Assembly: GCF_001884135.1 (NCBI RefSeq)
Contig: NZ_MAOC01000056.1
Coordinates: 1 to 48,279 of the forward strand
Source: Bacillus nitratireducens
GTDB taxonomy: Bacteria > Bacillota > Bacilli > Bacillales > Bacillaceae_G
Direction: 5' to 3'
DNA length: 48,279 nucleotides
The position numbers and the translations under genes were made by a program. Within the stretch, counting starts at the first letter, position 1, and every line of letters begins with the position of its first letter. This document shows, piece after piece, positions 40,501 through 48,279 of this stretch. The notes below the pieces were generated by a model, which saw only the letters and a list, made by a program, of their open reading frames with translations, was not told the origin of the DNA and did not search any database.

Positions 40501-41898
40501 ATGCAACGAAGAAAATCTTTAGCGCTTTCTATTCCATATCAGTTAGATTTCTTTAAGCAATATAAATTTCTTTCCAAAAATAAGCCACAACATATTTTGT
40601 TAGAAAGTGGACGTGGTGGTCGTTATAACATTGTGGGGCTGGATCCAGTAGCGGTAATTCAAGGGAAGAATGAGACGTTACATATAAGGGAAAGTGGTAA
40701 GGAAACAATAAAGCGAGGGAATCCATTAGATTTAATGCAAGAATATATGGAGAAATGGAAAACGGACTATAATCCGGAGTACCCGCCTTTTCAAGGTGGT
40801 GCAATTGGTTACTTTAGTTATGATTGTATCCGTTATATCGAAAAACTTTCTTCTCTTGCAGAGGATGATCTGAATATACCTGATATATTCTTTTTATTAT
40901 TTGATGACGTGTTTGTATACGATCAAAAAGAACAAGTATTATGGATTATTACGCATTATGTAGATGAACATGAAAAGGCAGAAGAACGATTAAATGCATG
41001 GAAGGATCTTTGGGTGAAAGAAGCGCCTAAATTGACTATGCCGTTTGAATGTCCTGAAAAGAAAAATGAAACAGTTGCTTTTACGGAAGAGGGCTTTATA
41101 AAGGCCGTTGAACGTATTCAAGAATATATTGGAGCGGGTGATGTGTTTCAAGTAAACTTGTCGACAAGGCAAGAAAGAACTTTACAAACACATCCGCTAG
41201 AAGTTTATACAAGTCTTCGTGAAATTAATCCATCTCCATATATGGGTTACTTGGAGCTTGGGGATTTTCAAATTGTTAGTGCTTCGCCTGAATTGCTAAT
41301 TAAAAAACAAGGGCCAGAAGTAAGTACAAGACCAATTGCTGGTACAAGATCCCGCGGTGCGAATGAACAAGAGGATGAAGAATTAGCAAGAGAATTAATT
41401 GAGAACGAAAAGGAAAGAGCAGAGCACGTAATGCTTGTGGATTTAGAACGAAACGATTTAGGCCGGATTTGTAAATATGGAACGGTTGAAGTAGATGAAT
41501 TTATGGTAATTGAAAAGTACTCGCACGTTATGCATATTGTTTCTAATGTGCGCGGTGAAGTGGAAGAAGATAAGGATGCGTTCGATTTAGTAAAGGCCGT
41601 ATTTCCTGGCGGGACAATTACTGGTGCCCCGAAAATACGTACGATGGAGATTATTGAAGAATTAGAGCCTGTTCGCCGAGGAATTTATACAGGTTCAATT
41701 GGTTGGATTGGTTATTCCGGAGATACGGAATTGAATATTGTAATTAGAACGCTGCTTGCTAAAGATGGGCAAGCACATGTACAAGCTGGAGCTGGAATTG
41801 TAATTGATTCGAATCCAAAAAATGAATATAAAGAGTCGTTAAAAAAGGCAATCGCTTTATGGCGTGCGAAAGAAAGTAGCGAAGAAACGGTTAGGTGA
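40501..41898 (+). CDS. pabB: Aminodeoxychorismate synthase component I
   Basis: A 465-residue chorismate-binding enzyme that, with PabA, converts chorismate and glutamine to 4-amino-4-deoxychorismate. An N-terminal anthranilate-synthase-I-like domain is followed by the chorismate domain with [12 protein letters not shown], the [12 protein letters not shown] block and the catalytic [11 protein letters not shown] and [18 protein letters not shown] motifs. ATG 40501 is used; an in-frame upstream TTG (40450) gives an unconserved leader. It opens the folate operon. No T-box or TRAP site is evident in the 222-bp gap. Confidence 0.94.
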   Translation: MQRRKSLALSIPYQLDFFKQYKFLSKNKPQHILLESGRGGRYNIVGLDPVAVIQGKNETLHIRESGKETIKRGNPLDLMQEYMEKWKTDYNPEYPPFQGGAIGYFSYDCIRYIEKLSSLAEDDLNIPDIFFLLFDDVFVYDQKEQVLWIITHYVDEHEKAEERLNAWKDLWVKEAPKLTMPFECPEKKNETVAFTEEGFIKAVERIQEYIGAGDVFQVNLSTRQERTLQTHPLEVYTSLREINPSPYMGYLELGDFQIVSASPELLIKKQGPEVSTRPIAGTRSRGANEQEDEELARELIENEKERAEHVMLVDLERNDLGRICKYGTVEVDEFMVIEKYSHVMHIVSNVRGEVEEDKDAFDLVKAVFPGGTITGAPKIRTMEIIEELEPVRRGIYTGSIGWIGYSGDTELNIVIRTLLAKDGQAHVQAGAGIVIDSNPKNEYKESLKKAIALWRAKESSEETVR

Positions 41899-41903
41899 GA
41901 GAA

Positions 41904-42491
41904 ATGATATTGATGATTGATAATTATGATTCTTTTACATTTAATTTAGTACAGTTTCTTGGAGAACTTGGACAAGAGCTTGTTGTTAAGCGTAATGATG
42001 AGGTGACTATTTCGGATATTGAGAATATGAAGCCAGACTTTTTGATGATTTCGCCAGGTCCATGTAGTCCTAATGAGGCGGGTATTAGTATGGAGGTTAT
42101 TCAATACTTCGCTGGAAAGATTCCGATTTTTGGAGTTTGTCTTGGGCATCAATCAATTGCGCAAGTGTTTGGTGGAGAGGTTGTTCGTGCAGAACGATTA
42201 ATGCATGGGAAAACGTCGCCTATGCATCATGACGGAAAGACAATTTTCTCGGATATTCCTAATCCGTTTACTGCAACGCGTTATCATTCACTGATTGTAA
42301 AGAAAGAGACGTTACCAGAATGTTTAGAGATCACATCTTGGACGGAAGAGGGAGAGATTATGGCGCTTCGTCATAAAACGTTGCCGATTGAAGGTGTACA
42401 ATTCCATCCAGAATCTATTATGACTTCTCATGGGAAAGAGTTGTTGCATAATTTTATTCGTAAATATAGTCCAAGTGTGACGTTATGTTAA
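41904..42491 (+). CDS. pabA: Glutamine amidotransferase PabA (aminodeoxychorismate/anthranilate synthase component II)
   Basis: Class I glutaminase of 195 residues supplying ammonia to PabB, and in Bacillus also to anthranilate synthase (TrpG role). The catalytic C79 lies in GVCLGHQS, and the His-Glu pair in [11 protein letters not shown] 41904 ([13 protein letters not shown]) follows GGTGAGAG, which overlaps the pabB stop. In B. subtilis TRAP controls its translation through GAG/TAG triplets at the start; none are seen here. It overlaps pabC by 7 bases. Confidence 0.95.
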   Translation: MILMIDNYDSFTFNLVQFLGELGQELVVKRNDEVTISDIENMKPDFLMISPGPCSPNEAGISMEVIQYFAGKIPIFGVCLGHQSIAQVFGGEVVRAERLMHGKTSPMHHDGKTIFSDIPNPFTATRYHSLIVKKETLPECLEITSWTEEGEIMALRHKTLPIEGVQFHPESIMTSHGKELLHNFIRKYSPSVTLC

Positions 42492-43357
42492 TTTACGTAA
42501 ATGGCGCGTATGTAGAAGCGAGTGAAGCGAAAATTTCTCCTTATGATCATGGTTATTTATATGGGCTTGGAGTTTTTGAGACGTTTCGTATTTATAATGG
42601 TCATTCTTTCTTGTTGGATGATCATTATGAACGTTTAATGGATGCGCTGGATACATTGCAAATCAAATGGACAATGACGAAAGATGACGTAATACTTATT
42701 TTGGAGAATTTACTCGTTAAGAATGGATTGAAGCATGCGTATGTGCGCTTTAATGTATCGGCGGGTATAGATGAAATAGGATTGCAAACGAATGTGTATG
42801 AAGAACCATCCGTTATTGTTTTTATAAAACCTTTGGCAATTCCAGGAGATGTAGTGGAGAAAGAAGGGGTTATTTTAAAACAAGTACGAAACACACCAGA
42901 GGGTGCGTTTCGCTTGAAGTCCCATCATTATTTAAATAATATTTTAGGGAAACGCGAAATTGGAAATGGTGTGAATAAGGAAGGGATTTTCCTTACTGAA
43001 ACAGGTTATGTTGCAGAGGGGATTGTTTCGAATCTCTTTTTTGTTAAAGGAGGTAATTTGTATACTCCTTCATTAGAAACAGGGATTTTAAACGGTATCA
43101 CTCGTGCATTTATTATAAAGGTTGCTGAAGAGCTGGGTATAGAAGTAAAGGAAGGTTTCTTTACAAAAGATGAATTGCTTTCAGCGGATGAAGTGTTCGT
43201 AACGAACTCTATTCAAGAAATTGTTCCTCTTTATCGTATAGAGGGGGAAGATTTCCCGGGCAAAGTGGGAATAGTTACAAAAAGATTTATTGATCTTTAT
43301 GAAGTGCAGAGAGAGAAATTGTGGAGCAGAAATGAATTGCGAAGAGGAGATGTGTAA
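42485..43357 (+). CDS. pabC: 4-amino-4-deoxychorismate lyase
   Basis: A 290-residue class IV PLP enzyme (branched-chain aminotransferase fold) releasing pyruvate to give p-aminobenzoate. The N-terminal [35 protein letters not shown] (with the likely PLP lysine) and [16 protein letters not shown] motifs are present. It starts inside the end of pabA, with TGACG as a weak Shine-Dalgarno, so coupling is likely. It completes p-aminobenzoate synthesis ahead of folP. Confidence 0.92.
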   Translation: MLIYVNGAYVEASEAKISPYDHGYLYGLGVFETFRIYNGHSFLLDDHYERLMDALDTLQIKWTMTKDDVILILENLLVKNGLKHAYVRFNVSAGIDEIGLQTNVYEEPSVIVFIKPLAIPGDVVEKEGVILKQVRNTPEGAFRLKSHHYLNNILGKREIGNGVNKEGIFLTETGYVAEGIVSNLFFVKGGNLYTPSLETGILNGITRAFIIKVAEELGIEVKEGFFTKDELLSADEVFVTNSIQEIVPLYRIEGEDFPGKVGIVTKRFIDLYEVQREKLWSRNELRRGDV

Positions 43358-43358
43358 T

Positions 43359-44192
43359 TTGAAGTGGGATTATGATTTACGCTGCGGCGAATATACATTG
43401 AACTTAAATGAAAAGACATTAATTATGGGGATTTTAAATGTAACACCAGATTCGTTTTCTGATGGTGGGAGTTACAACGAGGTAGATGCTGCAGTGCGTC
43501 ACGCGAAAGAAATGAAAAATGAAGGTGCTCATATTATTGATATTGGTGGTGAATCTACCCGCCCGGGTTTTGCTAAAGTTTCGGTAGAAGAAGAAATAAA
43601 GCGAGTCGTTCCGATGATTCAGGCGGTTTCGAAAGAAGTGAAATTACCTATTTCTATTGATACGTATAAAGCTGAAGTTGCAAAACAAGCGATTGAAGCT
43701 GGTGCCCATATTATTAATGATATTTGGGGAGCGAAGGCGGAACCGAAGATTGCTGAAGTTGCAGCCTATTATGATGTACCCATTATCTTAATGCATAACC
43801 GAGATAATATGAACTATCGCAACTTAATGGCTGATATGATTGCCGATTTGTATGAAAGTATTAAAATTGCTAAAGATGCTGGTGTGCGAGATGAGAATAT
43901 TATTTTAGACCCAGGTATCGGTTTTGCGAAAACGCCTGAACAAAATTTAGAAGCGATGCGTAATTTAGAACAGTTAAATGTACTGGGTTATCCAGTCCTA
44001 TTAGGTACTTCAAGAAAGTCCTTTATTGGCCATGTATTAGATTTACCAGTGGAGGAACGTCTTGAAGGGACGGGCGCTACTGTTTGTCTTGGCATTGAAA
44101 AGGGCTGTGAGTTTATCCGTGTTCATGATGTGAAAGAAATGGCGCGTATGGCTAAGATGATGGATGCGATGATTGGTAAGGGGGCAAAATAA
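43359..44192 (+). CDS. folP: Dihydropteroate synthase (sulfonamide target)
   Basis: Condenses p-aminobenzoate with dihydropterin pyrophosphate; the target of sulfonamides. The 277-residue TIM barrel has IMGILNVTPDSFSDGG, IDIGGESTRPG, NDIWGA and LLGTSRKSFIG motifs. The start is TTG 43359 (KWDYDLRCGEY), one base after the pabC stop, with GAGGAGA at 43344-43350; longer in-frame starts would overlap pabC and add unconserved residues. It runs directly into folB with no gap. Confidence 0.95.
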   Translation: MKWDYDLRCGEYTLNLNEKTLIMGILNVTPDSFSDGGSYNEVDAAVRHAKEMKNEGAHIIDIGGESTRPGFAKVSVEEEIKRVVPMIQAVSKEVKLPISIDTYKAEVAKQAIEAGAHIINDIWGAKAEPKIAEVAAYYDVPIILMHNRDNMNYRNLMADMIADLYESIKIAKDAGVRDENIILDPGIGFAKTPEQNLEAMRNLEQLNVLGYPVLLGTSRKSFIGHVLDLPVEERLEGTGATVCLGIEKGCEFIRVHDVKEMARMAKMMDAMIGKGAK

Positions 44193-44555
44193 TTGGATAA
44201 AATTTATATCCATGATATGGAGTTTTACGGTTATCATGGTGTATTCCCAGAAGAGAATAAATTAGGTCAGAGATTTAAAGTAGATTTAACGGTGGAGTTG
44301 GATTTAAAACGCGCAGGAGAAAGTGACGACTTAGAGCATTCTGTCAATTACGGGGAACTTTTTGAGCTATGTAGAAAAGTTGTTGAAGATAGAACGTATA
44401 AGCTTGTAGAGAGTATCGCTGAAAATATCGCTACAGATATATTGAAACAATATGAGAGTATTTCACGGTGTACAATTAAGGTAATTAAACCGGATCCGCC
44501 GATACCAGGACATTATCGTGCTGTAGCTGTGGAAATTACGAGAGAGCGTCCATGA
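44193..44555 (+). CDS. folB: Dihydroneopterin aldolase
   Basis: A 120-residue T-fold enzyme converting dihydroneopterin to hydroxymethyl-dihydropterin. The DKIYIHDMEFYGYHGVFPEENKLGQ N-terminus and a C-terminal PPIPGHYRAVAVEI are typical. It starts at TTG 44193, immediately after the folP stop, with TAAGGGGG at 44177, and overlaps folK by ATGA. Confidence 0.95.
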   Translation: MDKIYIHDMEFYGYHGVFPEENKLGQRFKVDLTVELDLKRAGESDDLEHSVNYGELFELCRKVVEDRTYKLVESIAENIATDILKQYESISRCTIKVIKPDPPIPGHYRAVAVEITRERP

Positions 44556-45067
44556 ATAATATAGCGTACATTGCATTAGGTTCAAATATTGGAGAGCGTT
44601 ATACGTATTTAACTGAAGCGATTAAGTTTTTAAATAAAAACCCTTATATCCATGTTGATGATGTTTCGTCTGTATATGAAACGGAACCAGTTGGCTATAC
44701 TGACCAAAGTTGCTTTTTAAATTTAGTTATAAAAATTTCTACCAATTTATCACCGCAAGAATTATTGAAAGTAACGCAAAAGGTAGAGAATGGTTTAGGA
44801 AGAAAAAGGGAAATCAGATGGGGTCCGAGGACCATCGACCTTGACATTTTACTATATAATCAAGAAAATATTGAAGCAGAGAATCTTATTGTTCCGCATC
44901 CGCGGATGTTCGAAAGAGCTTTTGTTATCGTTCCGTTGTTAGAAATCAATCAAGATATAAAACAAGACATTTCACGTTCACAAGTAGAAGAAATGAAAAG
45001 GCGAGAGGGAGTAACGGTATGGAAGCAGAAAAATGGGGAAGACGCATTCGTGCTTTTCGAAAGCTAA
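44552..45067 (+). CDS. folK: HPPK, 2-amino-4-hydroxy-6-hydroxymethyldihydropteridine pyrophosphokinase
   Basis: Transfers pyrophosphate from ATP to hydroxymethyl-dihydropterin, giving the FolP substrate. The 171-residue protein has YIALGSNIGERYTYL, SVYETEPVGYTDQSCFLNLV, and the RWGPRTIDLDILLY and PHPRMFERAFVIVPL motifs. Its last 49 bases overlap yazB in another frame, an arrangement also seen in B. subtilis. Confidence 0.95.
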   Translation: MNNIAYIALGSNIGERYTYLTEAIKFLNKNPYIHVDDVSSVYETEPVGYTDQSCFLNLVIKISTNLSPQELLKVTQKVENGLGRKREIRWGPRTIDLDILLYNQENIEAENLIVPHPRMFERAFVIVPLLEINQDIKQDISRSQVEEMKRREGVTVWKQKNGEDAFVLFES

Positions 45068-45222
45068 AAGGCTATACACAAGAAGGTTTTGCTAAAGAAT
45101 TAGGAGTATCTGTATCTGTTTTAGGTGAAGTTGAGAGAGGGAATCGATCGCCTTCCCAAGATTTTGTAGTAGAAGTTGCTAAAGCATTAAAGGTCTCGAT
45201 AGATGAACTAATGCCGAAGTGA
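45019..45222 (+). CDS. yazB: Xre-family helix-turn-helix protein YazB
   Basis: A 67-residue protein, essentially one Cro/C1-type HTH (residues ~10-65; RIRAFRKLKGYTQEGFAKELGV, then a recognition helix SVSVLGEVERGNRSP). DNA target and function are unknown. Its start is nested 49 bases inside folK, and its stop overlaps the in-frame upstream extension of dusB. Its conserved place inside the folate operon makes an autoregulatory or folate-linked role possible, but that is inference. Confidence 0.88.
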   Translation: MEAEKWGRRIRAFRKLKGYTQEGFAKELGVSVSVLGEVERGNRSPSQDFVVEVAKALKVSIDELMPK

Positions 45223-45245
45223 CTATGAAGGAAGGAGTAAATCGA

Positions 45246-46244
45246 GTGTTAAAGATTGCAAATATTGAGATGAAAAATCCGGTTGTATTAGCACCGATGG
45301 CGGGAGTGTGTAACTCTGCATTCCGTTTGACAGTAAAAGAATTTGGTGCAGGTTTAGTTTGTGCCGAAATGGTAAGTGATAAGGCAATATTACTTAATAA
45401 CAAAAGAACATTAGATATGCTATATATCGATGAGAGAGAAAAGCCATTAAGTTTACAAATTTTTGGTGGAGAGAAAGAGACTCTTGTGGATGCTGCGAAA
45501 TACGTAGATAAATATACGACAGCAGACATTATTGATATTAATATGGGGTGCCCAGTACCGAAAATCACTAAGTGTGATGCAGGAGCAAAGTGGCTTTTAG
45601 ACCCAAATAAAATATATGAGATGGTAGCGGCAGTTGTAGATGCTGTTGAAAAGCCAGTTACGGTTAAAATGCGTATTGGTTGGGATGAAGATCATATTTT
45701 CGCAATAGAAAATGCTAGAGCTGTTGAGCGTGCTGGTGGACAAGCGGTAGCGGTTCATGGGCGTACACGAGTGCAAATGTATGAAGGTAAAGCGGATTGG
45801 AATATTATTAAACAAGTAAAGCAGGCTGTAAATATTCCGGTTATCGGAAATGGTGATGTCGAAACACCACAAGATGCAAAGCGTATGCTTGATGAAATTG
45901 GTGTAGATGGTGTTATGATTGGTCGCGCTGCTCTTGGAGATCCGTGGATGATTTATCGTACGGTAAAGTATTTAGAGACAGGTGAGTTAATGCCGGAACC
46001 GACAGTGCGCGAGAAAATTGATGTATGCATGTTGCATCTAGATCGTCTTATCGATTTAAAGAATGAAAATGTCGCCGTAAGAGAGATGAGAAAGCATGCA
46101 GCTTGGTATTTAAAAGGTGTTCGTGGTAATGCGAGTGTACGTAATGGTATCAATACTTGCAACACACGTGAAGACCTTGCGAATGTATTAGGTGCATTTG
46201 TAGAAGAAGTAGAAGCGAAACAACAAACAATTTACGTTGGTTAA
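45246..46244 (+). CDS. dusB: tRNA-dihydrouridine synthase
   Basis: FMN-dependent TIM-barrel enzyme of 332 residues reducing uridines in tRNA D-loops. The NPVVLAPMAGVCNSAFR N-terminus, the catalytic cysteine in MGCPVPKITKCDAGAK, and GNGDVETPQDAKRML and GVMIGRAALGDPW are visible. It starts at GTG 45246 (LKIANIEMKN), with GAAGGAGT (45231-45238) before it; the upstream GTG 45219 would place that Shine-Dalgarno inside the gene. It ends the folate operon; a promoter and terminator follow. Confidence 0.94.
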   Translation: MLKIANIEMKNPVVLAPMAGVCNSAFRLTVKEFGAGLVCAEMVSDKAILLNNKRTLDMLYIDEREKPLSLQIFGGEKETLVDAAKYVDKYTTADIIDINMGCPVPKITKCDAGAKWLLDPNKIYEMVAAVVDAVEKPVTVKMRIGWDEDHIFAIENARAVERAGGQAVAVHGRTRVQMYEGKADWNIIKQVKQAVNIPVIGNGDVETPQDAKRMLDEIGVDGVMIGRAALGDPWMIYRTVKYLETGELMPEPTVREKIDVCMLHLDRLIDLKNENVAVREMRKHAAWYLKGVRGNASVRNGINTCNTREDLANVLGAFVEEVEAKQQTIYVG

Positions 46245-46261
46245 TAAGGGGATGTAGAAGA

Positions 46262-46290
46262 TTGACATTCTTCTATACACTTCCTATAAT
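46262..46290 (+). promoter_or_regulatory. Perfect consensus sigma-A promoter upstream of lysS
   Basis: TTGACA (46262-46267), a 17-bp spacer, TATAAT (46285-46290): both hexamers perfect. The -35 is enclosed by a 7-bp inverted repeat (TAGAAGA 46255-46261, TCTTCTA 46269-46275) that looks like an operator. The predicted start near 46297 is only 11 bp before a terminator stem. Confidence 0.75.
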
Positions 46291-46307
46291 TACGTGAAAG
46301 AAAGAAG

Positions 46308-46336
46308 AACTGCCAGTTAGTTGCTGGCAGTTTTTC
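46308..46336 (+). terminator. Terminator or attenuator in the lysS upstream region
   Basis: AACTGCCAG (46308-46316) with CTGGCAGTT (46324-46332), loop TTAGTTG, then TTTTT. It can end dusB read-through or the short transcript from 46297. Confidence 0.88.
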
Positions 46337-46339
46337 TAG

Positions 46340-46369
46340 TTGAGTAGAAAATGCTATACTGTATATATT
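46340..46369 (+). promoter_or_regulatory. Second promoter candidate for lysS
   Basis: TTGAGT (46340-46345), an 18-bp spacer, TATATT (46364-46369). An alternative is the extended -10 TGCTATACT (46352-46360). It lies downstream of the terminator and so can express lysS directly. Confidence 0.55.
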
Positions 46370-46383
46370 ATAAAAATTAATAG

Positions 46384-47902
<1,519 letters not shown>

Positions 47903-47904
<2 letters not shown>

Positions 47905-47932
47905 GCTTTGGAGATTTCTCCAAAGCTTTTTT
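47903..47932 (+). terminator. lysS terminator
   Basis: AAGCTTTGGAG (47903-47913) with CTCCAAAGCTT (47918-47928), loop ATTT, then a T-run. The stop codon's last two bases are in the stem. Confidence 0.93.
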
Positions 47933-48066
47933 TATTTTACTATGAGTGACATGAAAGGAGTGGATCTTGATAGAGTAGACAATGCGTTTGGAAATTATAT
48001 TTATATAGAAGAAACATGCTATTTTTATACCTTTTTACTAGGTTGAAAATTTTATTAGAAAAACTA

Positions 48067-48095
48067 TTGCATTTTAATAATCAAACTGGTATATT
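48067..48095 (+). promoter_or_regulatory. rrn promoter P1
   Basis: -35 TTGCAT (48067-48072), a 17-bp spacer, -10 TATATT (48090-48095), with an upstream TGG (extended -10). The P1-P2 distance is 93 bp, as typical of Bacillus rrn operons. Confidence 0.82.
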
Positions 48096-48137
48096 TATAT
48101 TCGTTGCCACGAAAGGTAACAAGAGAAACAAACGAAA

Positions 48138-48161
48138 AACAACTTATTGAAAAAAGTTGTT
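48138..48161 (+). repeat. Inverted repeat between rrn P1 and P2
   Basis: Perfect 8-bp arms AACAACTT (48138-48145) and AAGTTGTT (48154-48161), loop of 8. The second arm runs into the P2 -35 element. Confidence 0.7.
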
Positions 48162-48188
48162 GACGAAAATATAACGAAATGTTATATT
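48160..48188 (+). promoter_or_regulatory. rrn promoter P2
   Basis: -35 TTGACG (48160-48165), a 17-bp spacer, -10 TATATT (48183-48188). The start is near 48195 and is likely growth-rate controlled through the initiating GTP. Confidence 0.85.
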
Positions 48189-48216
48189 AGTAAAGTCGCT
48201 TCTGGGCGACGAAGTA

Positions 48217-48230
48217 GTTCTTTGAAAACT
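48217..48230 (+). promoter_or_regulatory. rrn leader boxA-like antitermination sequence
   Basis: GTTCTTTGAAAACT resembles the Bacillus rRNA leader boxA, bound by NusB/S10 for antitermination. It lies just downstream of P2. Confidence 0.7.
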
Positions 48231-48279
48231 GAACGAAACAAACAACGTGAACGTCAATTTTTATTTTTAGATGCTAGAC

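Larger units (their letters stand above)
47933..48279 (+). other. Upstream region and leader of the next rRNA operon
   Basis: About 130 bp without recognisable features follow the lysS terminator, then the tandem promoters P1 (48067-48095) and P2 (48160-48188), a short hairpin GTCGC/GCGAC (48195-48210) and a boxA-like sequence. 16S rRNA itself must begin beyond the window. Confidence 0.85.

Noticed and set aside
43290-43358. Longer folP start overlapping pabC
   Set aside because: The added residues are the pabC 3' end in another frame, and a good Shine-Dalgarno points to TTG 43359.

Overview
This window is a chromosomal segment of a low-GC, endospore-forming Firmicute. Gene order, protein sequences and signals (Gin, Fin, YabG, SspF, SpoVG, SpoVT, SpoIIE, AbrB with Spo0A boxes) place it in Bacillus, and protein lengths and sequences look like the Bacillus cereus group. 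I did not try to name the species. The segment runs from the last 32 bases of one rRNA operon (5S 3' end) to the promoters and leader of the next, so it is the inter-rrn interval close to the replication origin. It corresponds to the csfB-to-lysS interval of B. subtilis. I see no insertion sequence, prophage, CRISPR array or genomic island; almost everything is conserved core genome, and no undescribed multi-gene system is evident.

Layout. 1-4790: 5S end, csfB (gin), a PLP-dependent decarboxylase (yaaO type), tmk, holB, ricT, yabA. 4869-6730: tRNA methyltransferase-like yabB, GIY-YIG yazA and rsmI, converging on abrB (minus strand, the only reverse gene) through a shared terminator containing both stop codons. 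7402-10320: metS and tatD, with an exact-consensus parS site inside the metS terminator. 10580-13759: rnmV, rsmA, yabG, veg and sspF (TTG start, missed by simple ORF calling). 13956-20275: ispE, purR, ridA, spoVG, glmU, prs, pth, fin. 20381-30128: mfd, spoVT, yabM, yabN, rqcP, yabP, yabQ, divIC, yabR. 30287-33175: tRNA-Met, tRNA-Glu, spoIIE. 33380-39237: tilS, hpt, ftsH, coaX, hslO. 39355-46244: cysK and the p-aminobenzoate/folate operon pabB-pabA-pabC-folP-folB-folK-yazB-dusB. 46405-47904: lysS, then rrn P1/P2.

The genes mix information processing (tmk, holB, yabA, mfd, rsmI, rsmA, rnmV, metS, lysS, tilS, pth, rqcP, dusB), precursor supply (prs, purR, hpt, glmU, ispE, coaX, cysK, folate genes) and sporulation control (csfB, fin, ricT, abrB, spoVG, spoVT, yabG, sspF, yabP, yabQ, spoIIE). 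Regulatory sequences match this: tandem Spo0A boxes downstream of the abrB promoter, a Spo0A box on a spoIIE promoter with the unusual 21-bp spacer, a sigma-H promoter for spoVG, sigma-G for spoVT and sigma-K for yabG. Compared with my memory of B. subtilis 168, xpaC-yaaN, yaaQ-yaaR, yabE, ctc, yabS-yabT and yacD are absent from their usual places.

The best targets for follow-up are the dusB-lysS intergenic region (a perfect consensus promoter whose -35 is framed by a 7-bp inverted repeat and which runs into a terminator after about 10 nt), the parS site nested in a terminator, and candidate CodY boxes near abrB/metS, spoIIE and cysK. Many start codons were reassigned from Shine-Dalgarno position; non-ATG starts are frequent.
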